Shown here: positions 9,505 to 21,539 of the stretch, in pieces
Numbering within the stretch: the stretch's first letter is position 1
Layout: every line of letters begins with the position of its first letter
Assembly (NCBI RefSeq): GCF_022539315.1
Contig: NC_066338.1
Coordinates: forward strand, 3,472,001 to 3,536,000
Source: Serinus canaria
Lineage: Eukaryota > Chordata > Aves > Passeriformes > Fringillidae
Reading direction: 5' to 3'
DNA length: 64,000 nt
Notes under the pieces: generated by a model
The model's database searches: none
What the model was told of the DNA's origin: nothing
The model's input: only the letters and a program-made list of their open reading frames with translations
Translations under genes and position numbers: made by a program

Positions 9505-12500
9505 CAAGAATTATTGAGAACTCCCTCTGGGAGGGGCTGAGGGACCCAGAGATACGTTCAGCCCTAATACAGGAGTGTCAGAGTGCTTATTGTAAAGAAA
9601 TAGGACATAGGAAAAAGAATTGTCCTAGGTTATGGATTCCAAATTCAGATTCTTGGGGCATCAGGATACCCTTATGACACAGACAAGGGATTAATTCTCA
9701 GCCTGCAGTGATGGCAGAAGTCGAATTATGGGGAGTGGGAAAATATACGCTAGCAGATCCAATGGTTGCAATTAGGCTAGGGAATCAAGAAAAAAGAAAC
9801 TGAATTTCTGGTCAAAACAGGTGCTTCACATTCAGTGTTAAATCAAGAACTAGATAAAGATAAAGATAAAGATTTTGTAGAAGTAATAGGAGCCACTGGC
9901 CTACCAAAGAAAGTGTACTTTTTGCAGCCAATTAGGTATCCAATAAGTAAACAAACTGGAATACATAAATTTTTATACATGCTGGAATCCCCAAAATCAT
10001 TATTGGGATGAGACTTGTTAGAACTCTTAGGAGTTGGAGTAACTTTTAGGCAAGGAAAAAAATAGAATCTAAAATAAAGGAAGATCAATTAATTAGAAAT
10101 ACTAAGCTTGGCATTGATGCAACCTGAAGTGAGAAGTAAAGTGCCTCAAGAAGTCCTGGATCAAGTATATCCAGGAGTGTGGGCAGCAGGGACACCAGTA
10201 CGAGTTAAAATGGAGCTCCAGTAGAAATAAGATTGAAACCAACAGCCAACCCTGTTTGAAATAAACAATATCCATTGAAAGCAGAGGATCAAAAAGAGAT
10301 AAAAGAAATAATTAATACTTCTTTGAAATTTGGATTACTCATAGAATGTGAATCAGAATATAATACTCCCATTCTTCCAGTTAAAAAAACCCTGATGGTA
10401 AGAGGTATAGATTAGTGCAAGATTTAAAAGCAATAAACAAAATTGTGGAGGATTTTTACCCAGTGGTAGCAAACCCCTACCCCCTGTTAACCAAGTTTAA
10501 AAAAATAATCAGGTGTGGTTTAAGGTACTATATTTAAAAGATGCCTTTTCCCATTTGGCTTTAGCCAGGATAGTCAGAAGCTATTTGCTTTCGAATGGGA
10601 AAATCCAGATACAGAGTGAAAGACCTCGTTAAGCTGGACAGTATTACCCCTAGATTTCAAGAACAGCCCTACCATAAGCCCAGCAACTGGGACCTTACAA
10701 GAGAGCTGTTGCTTACTTCTCTAAGCCATGGGATGAAGTAAGCAAGGCTTGGCCTGGGTGCAATGGCTTATGAGCCATTGCAGCCATTATTCTTAACATT
10801 CAAGAGGCCTGCAAATTCACTATGGGCTGGAAAATGACTTTGACACAGTCTCTGCGGTGTTAGAGCTGAAGGGGTCACTGGCTCTCCCCTCCTGGTTCCT
10901 GAAGTATCAAACTATACTGGTAGAACAAAATGATGATAATTTTGTAACCACTAATATTGTAACACAGCGTCTTTTCTCAGTGGAGCTACTTTGGCACCTG
11001 TAGCCTCTGACTGTTTGGAAATCATGGAGACAGTTTAGTCCAGCAGACCTGACCTGAAGGAGGAACCTCTGGAGGATGCTGGGGACTCCTGGGCCACAGA
11101 CAGAAGCAGCATTATGAAGTCAGGGACTCATAAGGCAGGATATTCAGTGATCACTGCCCCCAAGGTAATCAAGGCAAAACCTCTACCTGCAGGGATAGCC
11201 ATGCTGCGAGAAGAGATGATTCATCTACGAGTCCTGGAATTGGCAAGAGGGGAGAGGATTAATAATATATGGACTGACTCCAGATCTGCATTTGAGATAG
11301 GGCCTGCTCAGGGTGCTGTCCAGAACAGAAGATTGTGTGAAGGTCAAGGTAAGTAAATTAAACATGCAGAAGAAATTTTATGTCTATTGGAAGCTGTAAA
11401 TTTAGAGGAACAGGTGGCAGCCATGCACTGTAGAGGTCACCAAAGGGTAAGACTGAACAGGAATTAGGAAACAGATTGTCAGACCGTGAGGCTAAATGGG
11501 CAGCAGAAGGGGCTCAGACTGAGGCACTGGCTTTGATACCAGGTGCTAAAGCCATGGGTACAGAAAGAGAATACCAGCTCTCAGGTGGTAGGAAGAGGAT
11601 ATGAAGCTGGTGAAGGACTTAGAAGCAAACAAGCATGGAACTGTGCTCATTTACACCTGACAGTCTGGTTCTCATACCTTCAAACATATTGTTGAAGGTT
11701 GTCCTAGAGGAACATAATAAAACTCACTGGGGAGCAAATGCATTGTAAGCAGATTTGACTAAATGCGTAACAGGCCATAATCTGTATACCATTACCAAAC
11801 TGATCACTCAGCAGTGTGCAATTTGCCAGAAAAATAACACAAACACTACAAATAGCATAAAATTGGAACAACTGGAAAAAGGAAATATACCAGGCCAGCA
11901 GTGGCAAAGTGACTTTTCTGAACTCCCAGGAAAAGGGGGGTACAGGTACCCATTGGTACTGATAGACACCTTCACTGGTTGGCAGGAAGCTTTCCCATGC
12001 AGAACAAAAAAATCTATTTTTAGAAGATAATAAAGTACTTTTAATAAAATTATACCTCAGTTTGGGGTACCTTGTGACAGTGGTGAACATTTCTGTGCAC
12101 AAATAGTTCAACGAGTTAGTATGGCTCTAGGGATAAACTGGCAATTACATACCTTATCACCCACAGGGCAGTGGACAAGTAGAGAAAATTAACCATTTTA
12201 TCAAACAGCAATTAACAAAGATCTTTCAAGAAACAAATTTGCATTGGAAACAGGACTGCCACTTGCTCTACTCAAAATTAGTCAAACCATGGTCTAAGGA
12301 AGGCCTAAGCCCATTTGAAATATTATATGAGAGGTCTTATCAAACTTAATATAGGGGAGAACACATCAGCCAAATAGGAGAAGGATACTTGAGACGGTAC
12401 ATAAAAACTCTGGGAAAACCATTGAACAAAATTCATAAGAGGGTTTTTGAAACCAGGGCTAAAGTTTTGGACCAAGCAATTAGTTGGTTTAAACCTGGAG

Positions 12501-13610
12501 ACTGGGTATTTGTTAAGGCTTTTTCAGGTCAGTGTCTGGAGGAGAAGTGGAATGGATCACACCAGGTGCTTCTGACAACCTTCATGCCAATCAAGATGAA
12601 AGAACAGCCTGCCTGGATTCACTATTCAGGAGGCATCCAAAGGAGCATGGACCTCAGAGCCAGTAGGACTAACGATCTGCAAGTTCTGATGCTGACCCTT
12701 GGTGTTCTGATCAGTATCATAATTCTGGCTCTAATCTTTACCTTACCCTGGCCATAGTCCCCACACTCACATCAGCTGTCGCCGTGATATTTTCTGAAAA
12801 ATCCCTTCGCCAGGATTTCTTCTCATGGGAGATTGGGAGGCCTTGGAGAGGAATGAAAATAATAATTATCTGATTGCTTTTCCCTGTTTTGCTGCTTTGG
12901 AATTTCATCTGGAGATTGTTTGTCCAGCAGGTGGTTGGTTGATTGGTCTCATGTGAATTGTTTTACTTAATGACCAATTCCTGTCCTGCTGTGTCAGACT
13001 CTGAGGAATCAATCACAAGTTTTCATTATCATTCTTGTTAAGCCTTCTGTCTCTATTGTTCTCTATAGTTTAGTATAGTTTGAGTATAGCATTCTTTAAT
13101 ATCATGTAATATATCATATATCTTATATCATTATATCATACATATCATATATATCATATATCATAATATAATAAATCAGCCTTCTAAGAACATGGAGTCA
13201 GATTCAGTCATTCCTCCTTCATCCTGGGGACCCCGGAAACTACCACATTTAGCTATTCCAGTATGGCTGGGAAAAATCTCTCAAATTTTAATTTGGCTAA
13301 GGTGGCTATGCACAGAAATGAAACACATTCAAAACATGATGGGAAGAAGAAAAATGGGACTAGTATTCTAATTGAATAATTGGGGAAGAAATACAGATAA
13401 GGTGTAGAGGAATCAATACATCCATGCATGGAAAAGGAACTTGTGTAACTCAAATCACTGTAAGGGATTTTATAGAATATAACAAAGGGAAGAAAATTGG
13501 TCAATCTGTTTGTGCATCCGATCAATGCTGGCACAACTTTACCTTAGATAAACCAGTTTCCATTGTATGTCTTTGGACAGTACATTGCCATTGCTGCAGT
13601 GGCATTGTGA
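9505..13610 (+). pseudogene. Decayed class I (gamma-like) ERV: NC, PR, RT, RH, IN, env start
   Basis: In order one can read: a nucleocapsid zinc knuckle at about 9560-9640 (SAYCKEIGHRKKNC, first Cys lost); a protease active-site region near 9807-9845 where the catalytic Asp is Lys (VKTGASHSVL); RT fingers at 10370-10570 with a YLKDAF stretch; a jump, without the palm, into the RT connection near 10680 (GPYKRAVAYFSK); RNase H to about 11570; integrase at 11690-12640 (QWQSDFSELPGK); and an env start at 12640-12760, resuming at 13253 after an LTR insertion. Stops and frameshifts are frequent. It is the same broad family as the minus-strand provirus at 30884-48621. Confidence 0.8.
12777..13247 (+). 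mobile_element. Solo LTR inserted in the decayed env
   Basis: It starts TGTCGCCGTG, ends GGAAACTACCACA, and env-like coding resumes immediately after. An AT-rich tract with ATATC-type repeats (13105-13170) precedes AATAAATCAGCC, a poly(A) signal on the plus strand. The flanks TCAGC and TTAGC give only an imperfect target duplication. The 3' half resembles the LTR at 23367-23748. Confidence 0.75.
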
Positions 13611-13735
13611 CACTGTGGGGCCCCATGGAACCAAGGGGCCATTGTTACTTTCCTCATGGAACCATGGAGACCATTTCAAAACTCTGGGGACTTGTATAAC
13701 CAAGGGTCCATGGTATTCCTCTCCCTGGCACTGCC
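13600..13735. repeat. Short block of the CCATGG minisatellite, inverted
   Basis: Repeats of the CCATGGAACCAAGGGGCC type are the reverse complement of the units at 21960-22220 and 30090-30370. The block directly abuts the end of the class I ERV env. Confidence 0.65.
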
Positions 13736-15131
13736 CTGTTCAGCCTCTCCCTGCCCCAGCAGAGCAGCCCAGCCCTGTGTGGCCCTGCATCAGAAACTGG
13801 AGGCACTGGAGGTCAGGGACAGCCATTCTGTGTCTGGAGTGCTTAGGAGATGGTCAGCTCAGGCAGCTCCTGCAGCCCTAGGTCCAGCCCCGCTGCCCAG
13901 CACAGCAGCACAGAGTTGGCCCCGGGGCTCCTAAGGCAGCTCCTGCTAGCCCAGGGACAGGGCAGCCTCTTGCCAGGGCTCCTCTGCACACCCACATGCT
14001 CCTGCTCTGCTCCTGGCCCATGCCAGCTGCCCCCAGAGCCTTTGCCAGGGGAACACGTCTGTGCTGGCCCGAGCAGCCATTGCTGCAGCCGCTGCCCTGC
14101 TCTCCACAGCCTGAGCTGGGACTGCTGCTCTGCAGAGCATGGGGGCTGTGCTGCCCAGGGCCCTGGGCTGCCTCCTCTGGGCTCTGCTACTCAGCCTGGG
14201 ACACAGAGGCAGCTGATGGTGCTCATTGCACTGACCCCCTCCCACACGGGCTCTGCAGGGCCATGAAAGGGGGCTCAGAGGTGCCTGCCTTGTTCCAGGG
14301 CTGCCAGAGGGGCTTAGGGCTGCCCTGGATCCTCCTGGGGGAGTTCCTTGAGGGTCAGCAGAGCCAGTGACCAGACCCCTTTCCCTGTGCCTGCTGTGTC
14401 CCCTGGGCTGCTGAGCTCGCCTGGCAGCCCTGGAACAAGGCAGGCATGTCAGGCTCACAGCAGACATTCAGTCCTTGATCTCGGGTGACCCCACCCTGGC
14501 CAGGCCTGTGCCCAGTGAACTCCACTCCCTGCTGGTCCCTGGCACACACTGTCCCTGCAAGTCCCCTGTGTTCTCCTGCAGCTCCCAAGGCCCTCCAGAC
14601 AAACATTCCCCTGCCATCAGCCCTGGCACAAGCTGCAGAGCCCCAGGAAGGTTCAACACAGACCATTCACCTTCTGATGGGCACTGGCCACCATCAAGCA
14701 AAGCCTGATCCAGACCTGAGTCCCCTCAAGGCCCCAGTGAGATCCTGATCTCATCCCCCTGAGCCCTGGGAGAACAAGGAACACGAGACTTGAGAGTCCT
14801 GAGAGTGACTCTGGAGGAGAGCAAAGCCTTCCTGCCCTGCCCTCAAGAGATGCCCTTTGCTGATGGAGCTGCTGTGCTGGAGCCCAGCTGTGTCCCAGCA
14901 GTGCCCATGGCCTGTCCCTGCCTGAGGTCACAGCATGGACATGCAGCAAGACAGTGACCAAGCTGCCAGGAGCTTTTTATAATGAAATACTATAATTTCT
15001 TTTTTAGAAAAAACATTAAAACACTAGAAAAATAATAAGAAAAATTCCCAGTAGGAAAACAGTCAAATAGGGAAAAAACAGCTGAGATTGTACAGAGTTA
15101 CATTCTTCAGGTTCTGAGCAGAAAAGAGAGT
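13736..15131. other. GC-rich flank of the olfactory receptor, no gene supported
   Basis: Open frames of 70-170 codons occur on both strands because stop codons are rare at this GC content. None shows a domain. The last 170 bases before the receptor stop are AT-rich and would be its 3' UTR; a perfect AATAAA was not identified there. Confidence 0.6.
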
Positions 15132-16064
15132 TTATTGTTTCTGAAAAGATACATTCATCATTTTCCTCAGGGCATCCTTGAGCTCCTGGTTCCTCAGGCT
15201 GTAGATGAGGGGGTTCAGGGCTGGAGGCACCACTGAGTACAGAACTGACAGGGCCAGATCCAGGGATGGGGAGGATATGGAGAGAGGCTTCAGGTGATCA
15301 AATGTGCCAGTGCTTATGAACAGGGAGTGCACAGCCTGATGAGGGAGGCGGGTGGAAAAGGCTTTGTGCCATCCCTGCTCAGAGGGGATCCTCAGCACAA
15401 TCTTGAAGATCTGCACATAAGAGAAAACAATGAACACACAACGACCCAAAAAATGAAAAACACTAAAAGCAATGAGCCCGAATTCCCTGAGGTAGGAGTG
15501 TGAACAGGAGAGCTTGAGGATCTGGGAGATTTCACAGAAGAACTGGCCCAGGGCATTGCCATGGCACAGGGGCAGGGAAAATGTGTTGGCTGTGTGCAGC
15601 AGAGCACTGAGAAAGCCCCTGGCCCAGGCAGCTGCTGCCATGTGGGCACAAGCTCTGCTGCCCAGGAGGGTCCCATAGTGCAGGGGTTTGCAGATGGACA
15701 CGTAGCAGTCAGAGCACGTGATGGTGAGAAAGGAAAACTCTGTTGAAATGAAAAATACAGTCAAAAAGACCTGAGCAGCACATCCTTTGTAGGAGATGGT
15801 CCTGGTGTCCCAGAGGGAATTGTGCATGGCTTTGGGGACAGTGGTGCAGATGGAGCCCAGGTCAGTGAGGGCCAGGTTGAGCAGGAAGAAGAACATGGGC
15901 GTGTGCAGGTGGTGGCCGCAGGCTACGGCGCTGATGATGAGGCCGTTGCCCAGGAGGGCAGCCAGGGAGATGCCCAGCAAGAGGCAGAAGTGCAGGAGCT
16001 GCAGCTGCTGCCTGTCTGCCAATGCCAGCAGGAGGAAGTGGCTGATGGAGCTGCTGTTGGACAT
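15132..16064 (-). CDS. Olfactory receptor, family 14-like
   Basis: An intronless 310-residue seven-transmembrane receptor of the odorant class. I chose the Met at 16064 (MSNSSS) because it gives the usual short N-terminus with an N-glycosylation site. The upstream in-frame Met at 16079 would add five residues, and an acceptor-like ACAG lies just before it. Visible hallmarks are GN in TM1, the LHTPMFFFLLNLALTDLG region of TM2, CKPLHYGTL after TM3, the KAFST stretch before TM6 and NPLIYSLRN in TM7. Two hallmark positions differ: the MAYDRY box reads ITCSDCY, and the Cys usual after KAFST is Arg. The frame is complete, but the loss of Arg in DRY could impair G-protein coupling. OR14 is the expanded avian clade; the subfamily number is not assigned. 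Confidence 0.9.
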   Translation of the reverse strand: MSNSSSISHFLLLALADRQQLQLLHFCLLLGISLAALLGNGLIISAVACGHHLHTPMFFFLLNLALTDLGSICTTVPKAMHNSLWDTRTISYKGCAAQVFLTVFFISTEFSFLTITCSDCYVSICKPLHYGTLLGSRACAHMAAAAWARGFLSALLHTANTFSLPLCHGNALGQFFCEISQILKLSCSHSYLREFGLIAFSVFHFLGRCVFIVFSYVQIFKIVLRIPSEQGWHKAFSTRLPHQAVHSLFISTGTFDHLKPLSISSPSLDLALSVLYSVVPPALNPLIYSLRNQELKDALRKMMNVSFQKQ

Positions 16065-19000
16065 TTGCTGGGGCTGCACATGGGGACCTGTTCATGGAGA
16101 AAGGACAGTGACAGGTCAGGAGAGGATGCTTTGAGCCAATCCTGGGCCATTCCCTGCAGATTGTCCCACTGGGACTCACCCAGCCTCGTTCCTGCTCTGG
16201 GAAAACCTTCACCCAGGTCCCAGCCTGAGCTCCAGCTGTGCTGGCTGAGTGTGCCAGGAGCAGCCAGGTCTGTGTGTGGGGGCTCTCGAGGAGCCAACTC
16301 TGCCCCACTGCCCTGGGTCTGTTGCTATGGGGCAGGGGGACAAGGCTGGATATTCAGGATTTGTCAGGGGAATCACTCCTAGTGCAGAAAGCCTTGGTAG
16401 CATCTGCACTCACCCTTGTAAAGGATGGCAGGAGTTAGATTTAAGAATTGTTTTCCTACCCATGCATCATTCCTGGCTCTCTGAGGTTAGAAATCCCCAG
16501 CATTCCTGCTGCACTCAGAGTTTGCCACTGAGAGATGTGAGAGGCAAAGGATTCCCTGTAGCTGAGGGAAGGTGAGGGGCTGGATGGGCTTGTTCCCAAC
16601 TGCCCTGGCTTTGCACCTTTGGCTGCAATCAGAGCACAATCACACTCCCGGGTCACCCTGGGATAAACCAGACCCTGCCCAGAGCAGAGGGATCCCTGAA
16701 TGTCTCACCCTCTCTAAAGGTCTCTGGGCAAGGTCTCAGCACCCCCTGTTGCCAAGGACACTCACGGCTCCCTTGGCAAACCCAACAGCATTTTCTCAGC
16801 TGTGGCAGCTCTGCCCTTCCCCGTGGGACATTCAGGGAACTCCCAGAGGCTCTGGCACAGATTTGCACCCAGGAGGGCAGCTCAGAGCATGGAAGGGCAC
16901 AGCAAGGAGATCCCTGTGTGTGCCCATGATGGGATCTCAGGGAGGGGGCTCAGCTCATTCCCCTTTCCCATGGACTGCTTTGCCCACAGCCCGACAGGTC
17001 CTGGGGAAGCTTGGACACCCCATTCCCACGGACACACCCCTGCTTGGCAGGAATGCCAAGGGCAGTGCCTGACTCAGCTGCTGACGATGCCAGACCCTCC
17101 CTGGGAGCAGCAGATAACAGTGACAATATCAGGGCAGTGCAGAAACAAGAGGAGATATTGTGGTGCTGTGCCTGAGAGGGCAGGGCAGAGACAGCCGGGC
17201 ACTCAGGACAGTGTTCCCGTGCCCAGCTGTGCCCGGCACCTCCCACACGCCAGCAGTGCCCTCCTGCCCCCAGCACTGCTCTCTTCAGCCCCTTCTCCCT
17301 CCCTGAGCATCTCCCTGGGCCTGGACATTCCCTCCTGAGAGGAGCCTTGTCCCTGCCAGTGCTCACAGAGCCCATCCCACCCTGTGTGCCCTGGCCCCAG
17401 CCCTACAGAAACCTGCCTGTGTGCAGGGCCCTGGCTGGGGCAGGCTCTGTGTGCAGGTGGGCAAGGGCAGCTCAGGAGTGCCCTGCTGGGCCCTACAGAG
17501 GTGATGCTGCTGCTGTCCAGGGCTGAGGAGTGCTTAGGGACCTTGGGAAGGCTCTCAGCAGAGAGACTGACCACCCAAAGTTACAGTTCTGGAGTCTCTG
17601 TAAATGTTCAAACATTCCTTCGACGATCCTGTGTGTCCCTTTCAACTCAGAATGTTCTGTGATTCTGGGATTGCAATTCCTGTTCTGCTTCTCTCATCCC
17701 CCTGTTGTCTATAATCCAAAGAAAAAAAAAAACCCTTGCAACAAAGTTAAAGCAGTAAAGTAAAAACCAGACATTTATTGGAAGCTTCCAGGTGTCCCAG
17801 AGAGGATGGGGCACACCCAGACCCTGATTTCAACAATTTATTAAGGATGATTAATTAGGATATTTAAGAGGAACATCCAATAGGAGATTCAGTTTCCCCA
17901 GTTACACACCCCTGGGTCAACCTGTTGGAGTAGGTCCAAGGGCTTCTTTGCCTTCACTTTTTTTATGACTGCTCATATTCTGGTGAAAAAACAAAATGTG
18001 CTTCTTGTAGGTTCTCTTCCTAATAATAAGACTATTTGATAGTAAGAATGAGAATTAGGCAGTATTTCAGGAATGTATGTAGATGGTCAGCTTATTGTTC
18101 TAAAATCTAAAAGAAAGGTTAGGAAATGTTCAAGAGTTAATTCAAGATTAGAGTTATAGAAGTATATAATTGTAGTTTAATGGAATTAATAAGGAGTTTA
18201 ATAGAAAAATGTGAGGATTATAGTTTTATAACTATATAATAGTTATTTACAGAGCTATGAATATATAAAATTTTTTAAAAAGCAAAAATGCATTTGTCAT
18301 CAGCCCAATTTTCCCATCTTACTTCAAGCAGGAAATTGAAAACACTTTCAGGAAAGCTCCTGATGTTTACAGCAATCCCAATCCCAGGTTTACCTTCCTT
18401 TGGGAAGTGTCCGCTGGGGCTGTGCCCAGGCTGGTCTGAAGCTGGGAGCAGCTCTGCCCCACCCAGCCCCTCTCAGCAGCAGCACCTGCCCTGCTCAGGG
18501 TGGCTCCTTCCCCCTCAGCTTCTCCCCAGCGCTGGGAGCAGCCCCCAGGGCTGGCTGAGAGCTGTCCCTGGCAGGCAGCAGAGTCCCTGCCCCAGCACAG
18601 AGCCCTGGGCTGCAGGACCCTGCTCTGCAGGACAGCCCTGGGCACCCCTGGCTGCAACAGGAGCTGCCTTGGGCTGTGCCTTGGCTGGGGCAGCAGGGAA
18701 AGCCAGAGCTGCCCTAGGGCCACAGCCCTGCCCGGGAGCAGCTCTGAGAGTCCTCCTGAAAGGTCCTCAAAGCTGTGGGATGTGCCAGCTCCAGGAGATC
18801 CCTGCAGGAACTGCAGCTTCTCTTCCCACAGCCAGGGAATGACTGTTTCAAACTTGTGATGGTTTCTGCTCTAGCCCCGAGTGAGCTCTGCTCTGTGCTC
18901 CCTGCCCAGGCTAAGTTTAACCCCTCTGTGCCTCTGTGCTGTGCCCGGGGTGGCTGCAGGCAGTGCCCCAGACCTGCTGGGCTGTGCCCAGGAGCTGCTC

Positions 19001-19080
19001 CTGCCCAGAGCTGTCTCTCTGCAGTGCTGCCCTTGCCAGGAGTTGCCTCTGGGCCAGGAGCCTCTGTGCAGGTTTTTCAA
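16065..19080. other. Intergenic; CR1 3' scrap and AT-rich LTR-like stretch
   Basis: GC-rich sequence to about 17.6 kb has many overlapping, motif-free frames. Bases 17615-17680 match a CR1 3' terminus (GATCCTGTGTGTCCCTTTCAACTC then TTCTGTGATTCTG, interrupted by mismatches). The stretch 17760-18290 is AT-rich with a TTTATTGGAAGCTTCC start that resembles the R-U5 side of a minus-strand LTR; its ends could not be fixed. 18390-19080 is again GC-rich without a recognisable gene. Confidence 0.5.
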
Positions 19081-19084
19081 ATAA

Positions 19085-19575
19085 CTTTGGGTTTTGCTTT
19101 TGCCTTGGAGTGTGTGAGAAGTCTCTGCAATCATGGCCTCCAATTATCTGCTGTAATTAGTCCCTGGAGAGGCTTTGTCAGTAACAACACTCACTGGGGC
19201 TCATTAATGCTTCAAGGTACTTCAGTTATTTTAAGGTACTTGGAGTTTCCCTTTGGATACAGACTCTGGGAGAGGTTTGTGCAATCATGGCCCCAAATAT
19301 CTGCTTTAAGGAGTCCTTGGAGAGCTTTGTATTGACACTCAGTGGGGCTCATTAATGCTTTGACATACTCAAGGTGTTTAAGGTACTTTGGGCTTTCCTT
19401 TTCACGCTGAGTCTCTGAGAAGTTTTTGTGCCATCCTGGCCACCAATTCCCTCCTCCAAAGACTCCATGAGGAGCCTGTGTTGGGGATGGACCTCACTAA
19501 GGACCCCTTCATGCTTTGAGACACTTCAGGAGTTTCCTCTGACTCGGACTCCTGGAAAGGTTTGTGCAATCTCCT
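19085..19575. repeat. Diverged tandem repeat, four units of about 136-154 bp
   Basis: The landmark GCAATCATGGCC or its variants occurs at 19127, 19281, 19430 and 19566. Each unit also carries a CACTGGGGCTCATTAATGCTT-like segment and an AAGGTACTT segment. Units differ at many sites, so the array is old. No open frame is conserved among units. Confidence 0.8.
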
Positions 19576-19710
19576 CTCAGACCCTGAGCTTCCAGGGCTC
19601 AGGTCCAAATGGACCACAGGGATCATTAGGATCAATCAAGTCCTGACAAACCAAACCATGGCTCTTCCTTGCTTTCCCTCTTCTCTCATGCAATTCATCA
19701 GAAATGTTTC

Positions 19711-21409
19711 TGTAGTGTTTTTTTTTTTTTTTTTTTGCCAATTTGAGATTTCTTGGAGAATGCATCAATTAGTGGTGCGTTCAGTGTTGGCTAATTAACA
19801 GTGCACTCACTAGAATATCCTTACTCATTTCCTGCTGTGAGATAGAATTAGGACAAAGGCAATGTAGGCTCAAAACTTTAAATGGGTATAAAGAAAATGT
19901 ATTAATAGTAACTAAAAGAAAGAGTAATAAGAATCAGAACAAAACTTTCAGAACACTTCTCCTCTTCCTACAACCTTTTCTTTCTTACTGACAATGTAAG
20001 GAGACAAAACCTAAAATTTTCTGTCAGCTTACCACATCTAGTACAGTCTTTCTTCAGTTCACTTAGGGAGAGGAGTATCTCTTTCACGCTATGGAGACTT
20101 CTCCAGAAGTAAACAGTTCTGTCATGGCTCCTAATTTCAACAAATAGCAGCCACCCAGAAAATCTGCAGTCGTGAAGTTCCTCCCATTTTTCCACAGCTT
20201 CACCCACAGCTGTGTTTATGGGCCATGTCAACTTATGGGGTATTAGTTAAAGAGGAGCTGTTTAAGAGCAAAGTTTCTCTTCATCTATTTCTGAAATCAT
20301 CTTCATCTCTGGGAAGACAGATCTTTTCCTTCTCTCCCTGAGGGCAACAGGGTCTCATCACTCTGCTCTCTTTCAATGGTCAAACTTCTCATGGGATCAC
20401 AGCTACTTCAACATTTGCTTACTTTAGTATGGAAGCCTTTGCTGAACAAGTCATCTCCCCATTCTTTTCAATGCGTTTTAGGGAAAAAGAGAGTCTGATG
20501 TATCAATTACATCCTTCTCCATAGCTTTACAAGAGGATTTCAGCCCCAAGATCAAGGCATCTCCTCATCCCTACCATCCGGGACTCAACTTCCTCTTCAC
20601 TGACCTCGGTGTTTTCATGTTGCTCCTCTATGTGTCTGCACTTTCTCCTTTTCTCTCACTTGAGAGAGGATGGAAGCACTGACAGAGTTCATATCTCACC
20701 CGGGGCCTGCAGATGTTTCCGTGACCCCGGCTGGGCTCAGTCCTTGCAGCCGGAGCTGTTTTACCATGGAGGTTTCTGCAGCGGCTGCGCTGGGGCTGTG
20801 TCAGGATGGGCCGTGCTGGGGCAGGGCCAGGATCTCAGCAGCCAGGCCAGAACCCAGCAGCAGCATGGCCGGGGCCGATGGCTTCTCCTCCCCCTGCCCG
20901 GGGGTTGTGGGTGAACCCCAGCGGTGGCAGAACCTTGGCCGAGCTGGCCCAGCCCGGGGCTGCTCCTGGGGCCCGGCGGATCCTGGCTCGGCCCAGGCTG
21001 GTGGTGGGGCAGAGCTCAGCAGTGCCCAGATGTTGGAACTGCAGCCATGGCCTGGCCCGGCCTTGGCCCTGCGGCCTCCCCTGCCCTGCCCGGCAGCCAA
21101 TGGGGCCTGGCGGGGTCCCTGGGAAGGGGCCCGGCCCCACGGCAGGACCTGCCTGGGCTGCCCTGGCTGAGAGGGACCAGGTCTTCCTTGTTATCTGTTT
21201 GCTAGTCAGAAGGGAAAGTGACCCTCCCAGGCTTTTTCATCTTTAACATGTGTCTTCACAGAGGCGTGTTCAGTTTCCTTAGTGGTTTAACAGAATTTCA
21301 GTTCTCAGAGCTAATTACTGATTGTTTTTTTTTTTTTTTTTGTCAGACACAGAGGAAACTGCTAGCAGCTTCTCTAAGAACATCACTTCTGTGATGCAAA
21401 ACCACCACA
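19711..21409 (-). mobile_element. Long LTR with GC-rich core, copy 2
   Basis: It runs from TGTAGTG plus a T-run to CAAAACCACCACA and aligns with 6864-8532, including AGGCTCAAAACTTTAAA, the ATCAAGGCATCTCCTCA segment and the GC-rich core (20700-21170). It has only one copy of the 122-bp unit. A second T-run at 21326-21343 lies near the right end. Target duplication was not found. It has diverged substantially from copy 1, so the two are independent insertions rather than the two LTRs of one provirus. Confidence 0.6.
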
Positions 21410-21539
21410 ACAGCACAGAGCAGAGCTCCTTTGTCCATACGTAGCGGTCATGTGCCCGAGGCCTCAAACCCCTCGTTGGGAGATCTCTGGGCCCTCTCCA
21501 AGGTGTTTCAAAATGAAAACATTCAGCTCAGAGTCTAAG

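Noticed and set aside
17760..18290. A definite LTR in the AT-rich stretch
   Set aside because: Only one end looks LTR-like; no terminal TG...CA pair or target duplication could be fixed, so it is mentioned but not annotated as an element.
6864..21409. The two long LTRs as ends of a single giant provirus containing the olfactory receptor
   Set aside because: No matching target duplications, clear divergence, and unrelated interior with other complete insertions.
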